NCBI GenBank assembly: GCA_000711775.1
Contig: ARYC01016940.1
Coordinates: 26,051 to 90,050, forward strand
Length of the DNA: 64,000 nt
From: Oxytricha trifallax
Taxonomy: Eukaryota > Ciliophora > Spirotrichea > Sporadotrichida > Oxytrichidae
Direction of reading: 5' to 3'
Under the pieces are notes generated by a model. That model was not told the origin of the DNA and made no database searches. It worked only from the letters and a program-made list of their open reading frames with translations. Each line of letters opens with the position of its first letter. The stretch's first letter is position 1. This document shows, one piece after another, positions 58,985 to 64,000 of the stretch. The position numbers were made by a program, and so were the translations under genes.

Positions 58985-59815
58985 TCATTGATAATAAACT
59001 GATTCAGAGCTTTCTCTTGGGGAGGCCGGATCTAGATTTCCAGTTGTCAGATTACTGTCTAGGTTAATTGATGCGCTATAGAACATTAGACTACTATCTT
59101 TATCGGATTTTATTCCTATTATAAATTTATTTCAATTTAATAAAAATAAACTTACTTGATAATCAAATAATTTTATGTATTTGTAATAAATTAAAAGTTT
59201 TTATTTTTTATGTTATAAGTAAAAATCATGTTCATAAATTATCATTGATTAAATCAGTTATTATATTGATTATTAATAACCCTTAAAAATTTGAATAAAA
59301 TACTACTATTTATTTAGTAAATAAGAACTCTAAAAATTTCACAGAGTTTCAAATTAAAATTTACAGTATAAACTTAAATTATTCCGCTATCTGTCAGGTT
59401 GCTGATGTTATCTTCCATATCCTCACTATCATATTGCTATCCATCATCACTTGTTATTTCTTCTTAATCACTGTCAATTATGTCTGTACCACTTAAATTT
59501 GTACTTTTTGATTTCTTACTTTAAAACAAAATGTCCCAATTATTCCCTGTATTTTTCGATTGCATTTCTGTTTAATTCTGTGACTCCTCTTGTGGTGGTT
59601 AAACTATTAGATATTTCATATAATAAATGTTATAGTTAAAACATTATTTTGATATTTCTTGGGAACTAAACAATTAAACACCGCTCCGATATTAGCTAAT
59701 CTATTAAGGTATTTAGGGGGTCCTCTGCCCAATATCAGTATTAGAAACTCATTTATAAATGTATTGCAGTTTTGTTTTAGCATGTCATACTTATTTTTCA
59801 TCTGCTTTATTTAAA
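58985..59815 (-). CDS. PPPDE/DeSI-type thiol isopeptidase, C-terminal segments
   Basis: The first segment (59801-59616) carries KYDMLKQNCNTFINEFL, the catalytic-Cys motif of PPPDE (DeSI) peptidases, then LGRGPPKYLNRLANIGAVF, the usual helix after it. The second (about 59600-59400) is an acidic Asp/Glu/Ser-rich tail. The third (about 59110-58985) ends LDPASPRESSESVYYQ with TGA at 58985. DeSI enzymes remove SUMO or related modifiers. The matching N-terminal part lies on the plus strand at 59930-60590, so the gene is inverted in the germline. A CAG acceptor just before ATG at 59801 fits the donor that ends the plus-strand part. Confidence 0.7.
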
Positions 59816-59929
59816 ATGAAAGGTAAAATCGATTTTAAAATTTGCATAAATATTCTTACTAGTTTTTATAAGAATTAGCAAACATTAATATTTTATTGTC
59901 AATTGAATTCATTATAATTTATTCTTTAA

Positions 59930-60590
59930 AGCAAAGTGAATATATTAGTGTATGTCAACGTATAAGACATTCTCAAATAAAATAAATACGTTGATTGCAT
60001 AGGAGTTGGAGTATATCATACTAGTAAGTTAATGAAAAATAAAATTAAGTACAAATGAGTATATCTTACCCCATTACTTACATACGAGACAAAATTAAAG
60101 AGGACTTTCTTCATAATTCTGACATAAACCTAATAGCTTATCATCTCTAATTATATTGGGATGGTTCTATACTCGACAAATATTATTAAAAGCAGCATCA
60201 ATTATTATTTTATTATGAGGAACAATAAAAATATTTTCTATATTATATGATGAAAATCAGCTTTAAACTTATTTAAGTTCAAATGCATCATTATAATGAT
60301 TTTTATCATCAAAGAAAGCTTGACTACTAATTTTTAATATTCATATTTACATTTCATATTGGCAATGATAACTCCCATTTACTTATAACTTATTTTTTAC
60401 TATGATAAAATTATTAACGATTTCTTTTGTTTTTAGGAGGTGAGATAAATGGTAGTGAATATGCATATAAAGGTAATTCTCTAGTGGAATGCACAGGGGT
60501 GCATGAAATGTCTCCTAAGGATCATGATGTTTTTGTTTTTAAGCATAGTCTAATTGTTGGAGAAATAGATGATGAAGAAAAAGTATGAAG
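59930..60590 (+). CDS. PPPDE/DeSI-type thiol isopeptidase, N-terminal segments
   Basis: Exon ~59930-60023 reads KYVDCIGVGVYHT, holding the catalytic His of the family. An interval with GTAAGT donor (60024) and TTTTAG acceptor (60436) joins it in frame to GEINGSEYAYKGNSLVEC and FKHSLIVGEIDDEEK, ending at a GTATGA donor near 60584. The order His segment, E-Y-A-Y, then G-E matches the family, and the Cys motif follows only on the opposite strand. The 413-nt interval is long for this genome and may include an IES. The start codon was not found. Confidence 0.7.
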
Positions 60591-60751
60591 TTGTGTACAA
60601 ATATCGTGCTAATTAATATGTCATGCTTAAAAATAAATTAAAATAAATATTGGATATAAAATGATTAATGTATAAATCATAAATTTAACTTGAATTTTTA
60701 TGAAATTTAGGACTAAATTTTCTAAGCCTTAAGCGAAACTGATATTCTTTA

Positions 60752-61330
60752 GACTGTAAGGAATCAAATTAGTTAAATAACATCTATAATACTGATGGTA
60801 GATTAAGATGCTTAAAAGACATCTCATAATCGCTAACTAACCTCATAATCATAGTCGCTTTAAAACGGAAAACTAATATAGAAAGTTAACAACAAATTAA
60901 AAAATATATGCCATTAAAAGATTACATAAAGATCTGTAGACCCCTTTAATACTCTGAAAAAAGTAAAATACTCAACCCCAATAACTAGGTGCTATCCAAT
61001 AACGAAAAAGAATATCACAGACTATAAGATCTGCATTTAAAGCTTTAAAAACGTCTAGAAATATTAGAATAGCCAGATTATCTGTAACAGTTACAAACTG
61101 ATATCGGTTATGAATAAAAATAGCATAAAGAGCTTACTTTGATGCAGAAAAATTTACTGAAATAATCTGCTCTTATAGATAAGAATCTTATGATTAAAAC
61201 TATCATCAATAATTAAATCTAAGACACCCCCAAAACTAATAATTAATCCTTGTTGCTATTGAAAATCTAGGAGATAATGTCTCTTAATGACTTACACTCT
61301 AAGAAAGTAATCTTGATTTAATAAGACATT
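60752..61330 (+). CDS. Coiled-coil protein segment interrupted by TBE copy 3
   Basis: From an acceptor-like TTCTTTAG before 60752, a frame of about 190 codons runs without TGA up to the first base of the TBE. It starts KESNQLNNIYNTDGRLRCL and continues with heptad-like HLKLQKRLEILEQPDYLQQL and MQKNLLKQSALIDKNLMIK. Gln is encoded largely by TAA/TAG. The rest of the gene is not in the window. Coiled-coil composition is similar to the gene at 10508-14210. Confidence 0.6.
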
Positions 61331-61471
61331 CAAAACCCCAAAACCCCTTAATGAGGTTTATAAGTGCTTTGATTTGTAGGGAATTTGTTAGGGGTTGGGG
61401 TTATTAATAGGTTTTAATGTGAAATTTATAGTAAATGTATTTAATTTAATCAATCAAAATGCAATTTTGGA

Positions 61472-63062
61472 TCATGTGGGAGAGGCCTGAAGTTTATCTT
61501 ACTTAACCACAACTCTATCTGCTCTAGATATGTCTGATCTTGAGTTTGGTTTTAATATTATTGATTCTACCATATGTTTTATTGATTGAGATACTCTGGT
61601 TTTGTCTATAAACTACTTGATTCTTTACTTAGCATCTTTCTCGCACCATGTAGAGTAGTAATCGTTGCGAGGCATTTCGCACTCTATTATTATTGCTGCT
61701 AAAGCCCACACATCCCACTAAAAGTCACCATCTCTCCAGTCTTCTCTTTCAGGATAATAGCCTGGAGTTCCCATAACACTTCCTAGTCTTGATACTTCTA
61801 CCCTAAATGCTCTGTTGAAGTCAATAATTGTCACTCTTACAGGTGAGAAGTTTATCATAATATTCTCAGGTTTCAAATCTCTATGAACAAAGCCTAATTT
61901 ATGTAGCTCTTTTATACCTTGTAAAGTTTAAGTTGCTATCAAAGCAAGCTACTTATGATTCCTTTGATCAATAATAAAATCTCTGAGGGTCATTTCATAG
62001 AGTGGAAGTCTGAAAGCAACATGATCCTTGGCAAGGAGAACAGCATCTAGCTTGATTAAGTAACTGCACTCTTTAAACTTTGCTTGAATGAGTACTTGAT
62101 ACTCATTTGTGAACTCCATCTAATATTTATCATCACTTGAGAGATAGTTGAAGGGATACACCTTGTATGCATACTGATGATCACTGATAACTTTCTTATC
62201 AAAGGAGTCTTCTAATATAAGGTAGCTTTAAAGTGAAGTGTCTAGGTCAACTTAGGCAAGAACAGGAATCTTTTTATATTGAATTTTAATCATAATCTTT
62301 GTGATTTCAGATGCTTGTAGGTTGCGTGATTTCCTCACATATTCTGATTCACTAGCTTGTTCGAGCTCTACCATTTTCGAAGATTCTCTTGTTTTCTTTT
62401 GTTAAGTAGCTTCAATTCATCTTCATGCTTTTCAATCTCTAAATCTTTCTTGTGAGCTTTTAAAAGATGCTTCCTTAAATCTCTAGTATGAGCATACTGC
62501 ATATGGCACTCGAAGCAATCATACTTTCCGTCGATTTTATCGTGCTTTAAGTATACTGTTGGCTTGGCTTCTCTAATGCTCTTTCATATGCCTATACCAA
62601 CTAGATTTATGAGCGAAGTCTCTCCCACACTTCTCACAAAAGTATACTTCTACTTCTTCAGTTTGTATAGGAATTTCATTAATACATTTCTCCTCCTCTC
62701 TGTCTCCCACACACTTGTTTGCCATTTATTTTCTATTATTAATTTCTATTTTAATAACAGAGACCTCAAGTGATAGCTCTGGTAGTTCTTTATGAGAGTT
62801 CATCTCACAGCTATCACACTTTTTATTGCTGCCAAAGGTAAGTCTCTTTTAGTTTGATGGAAGTGCTTTTGTTTTTCTTAAAATGTTAGCGCTAATATTT
62901 AAGTTTGAATTTAAAATTATAAAACTGCCTCTATAACTGAGGGCTTATATGAGAGCTTTCCAAGCCTACAAGTTTAATTGGAAGTTTTAAGAGCAGCATT
63001 AGAGAAGATATATGAGTGCTAAGAGACGAACCAGCTCTAAATATAGGTGAGAAAGTAACCAT
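61472..63062 (-). pseudogene. TBE 57-kDa zinc-finger/kinase protein, two frameshifts
   Basis: This is the best-preserved copy. The likely start is MVTFSPIFRAGSS at 63062 and TGA at 61472. After CDSCEM come C2H2 fingers CEKCGRDFAHKSSWYRHMKEH-like and CFECHMQYAHTRDLRKHLL-like. The kinase spans about 62260-61560: AYKVYPFNY (candidate VAIK Lys), FVHRDLKPENI at about 61889-61860, IIDFNRAF (DFN), GTPGYYPE, WDVWALAAI. One shift lies between the fingers (near 62578) and one near 62375 before the kinase; otherwise it is intact. The zinc fingers suggest DNA contact; kinase targets are unknown. Confidence 0.85.
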
Positions 63063-63088
63063 TTTAACTTTCAAAATAAGTTGATTAT

Positions 63089-63257
63089 AGTACGTACCCG
63101 ATTTAGGAGGTGCACCTAATTAAGTACGTACTGCTTTAGGAAGTATTTTGTAATTTTATGATTAAAATTAGGGTGCTCCTAATTAAGTACTAGCTCTAAT
63201 TAATGCTCCTAATTAAGTACTAGCATTTTAGGAGCTGCTCCTAATTTAGTACGTACC
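63089..63257. promoter_or_regulatory. Palindrome array in divergent TBE spacer (GTACGTAC type)
   Basis: Repeated TGCTCCTAATTAAGTACTAG and AGTACGTACC units in both orientations, with GGTGCACC and GGAGCTGCTCC palindromes. The AATTAAGT core is shared with copies 1 and 2. Same position as their arrays. Confidence 0.6.
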
Positions 63258-63471
63258 AATTTAAATTTAAAAATATGGAACTGTAACAGTAGAAATTGAT
63301 ATCAATCTCTCAAGTTTGAAACCAGTTCTCTAAACCTTCTCCATTTCCTTCTTAGAGGTTGACCTCCTATAGGATGCCCATATTTAATAGTAAGTTTTAC
63401 AGAGGTATATATATTATAATTGAAATCAATAAACTTAAATTTGAATATCATTTCTTAGATCTGTAAGCAAG

Positions 63472-64000
63472 ATGGAGTCAATGAATGATGCAATGAAAAG
63501 AGTGCAAAGCACAAGAATTGATTCAGAGATTTAGAAGCAATTAGGATTTGCACCGCTACCTGGTGCAGCAAGGTAATGAACTCATATTAACTCATTTGAT
63601 TATGTAGTTGGTTTGTTCTTGCCAACGATGGAAGGTACCAAAATTTCATTTCTAAGGGCGATAACTCTGCGAAGAGAAGAAAGCATTGAAAACTTAAGAT
63701 GTAAAGTTTGCAGAGATTCCAAACTATCCAGAAATCTCAGTGACTAACTTATACGATGATGCTATGCATGACCCAGAGTTTCGCAGTACCTGCCTACTAA
63801 GAAGCAGTTGTCAAATAAACTACCTGAAAGAAACTATTTCTTTGGCATACTTGCAACAATTAAAGGTGATTACGTGAAAGAAATTATTCAAGAATCTCAT
63901 AAGAAAAGGTACAGCATCTCTTCAGAAGATAAGGATAAACAGGGGATCAAGATAAGCGAGAGCTGGCTATAAGAGTTGCAGAAGCACCCATATATTTCAA
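63472..64000 (+). pseudogene. TBE 22-kDa protein, frameshifted and cut by window end
   Basis: The start is MESMNDAMKRVQ at 63472, with the 35-nt intron at about 63575-63609. Core EIPNYPEISV and NYFFGILAT-like sequence are present. At least three one-base indels relative to copies 1 and 2 (near 63522, 63663 and 63780) break the frame; the last two nearly compensate but leave a TGA between them. Confidence 0.75.

Larger units (their letters stand above)
61331..64000. mobile_element. TBE transposon copy 3 (runs off the window)
   Basis: It starts CAAAACCCCAAAACCCC after ATT (61328-61330, ANT target). The left repeat is near-identical to that of copy 2. 57-kDa (minus) and 22-kDa (plus) genes are present; the transposase and right end lie beyond 64000. 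Confidence 0.95.

Noticed and set aside
59795..60590. 8-bp match AAGTATGA at both inner ends of the split DeSI gene as a pointer
   Set aside because: Joining there would put TGA in frame; a splice from the GTATGA donor to the CAG acceptor fits better. The pointer is probably inside the intron and was not identified.
1..64000. tRNA, rRNA or bacterial-type promoters and terminators
   Set aside because: No convincing cloverleaf or rRNA motif was seen, and the window is eukaryotic, so bacterial signals do not apply.

Overview
The window looks like germline (micronuclear) DNA of a spirotrichous ciliate close to Oxytricha/Sterkiella. Three signs support this. Coding stretches only read through when TAA and TAG are taken as Gln and TGA as the sole stop. 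Genes are cut into short segments in very AT-rich DNA, some in opposite orientations, as expected of MDSs separated by IESs. Three transposons carry C4A4 telomere-like inverted termini with an ANT target, as in the TBE elements of Oxytricha. Many ORFs read with the standard code are fragments or shadows; coordinates here use the ciliate code. MDS/IES borders were not resolved, because that needs the macronuclear sequence.

Mobile DNA. Positions 1-1688 hold an element with ~115-bp inverted repeats rich in TGTACA and one intact 491-codon ORF for a Rep-like superfamily 3 helicase, starting inside the right repeat. TBE copy 1 (2183-6302), copy 2 (37055-40267, internally deleted) and copy 3 (61331 to the window end) have the usual layout: zinc-finger/kinase (57 kDa) and 22-kDa genes diverging from a shared spacer, and a DDE transposase (42 kDa) convergent with the 22-kDa gene. 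Most ORFs carry frameshifts. A fourth, strongly diverged set of the same three genes in the same order lies at 20740-24630, lacks visible C4A4 ends, and its kinase has lost catalytic residues. An IS1595/Merlin-like transposon lies at 48906-50239. A MITE-like family (14334, 48147, 53745, plus a nested relative at 47308) and two long foldbacks (45461-46018, 50503-51312) complete the set.

Macronuclear-destined genes. Recognisable ones are a PRP40-like splicing factor (55864-58476, minus), a PPPDE/DeSI-type thiol isopeptidase split between plus-strand (59930-60590) and minus-strand (58985-59815) segments, a TPR protein (7895-9235, minus) and a CFAP97-like protein (32035-33537, minus). Others are coiled-coil or Gln/Asn-rich proteins of unknown function (10508-14210, 16061-18840, 25980-26994, 27298-29050, 60752-61330). 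TBE copies 2 and 3 each begin directly at the edge of a coding segment, so these genes can only be restored by excision. A 1.5-kb, hardly interrupted reading frame at 42400-43945 may be a germline-limited gene.

The remaining DNA is AT-rich IES or intergenic sequence in which no gene was seen. Exon joins, frameshifts and product names come from reading by eye; single-base indels could be sequencing errors.
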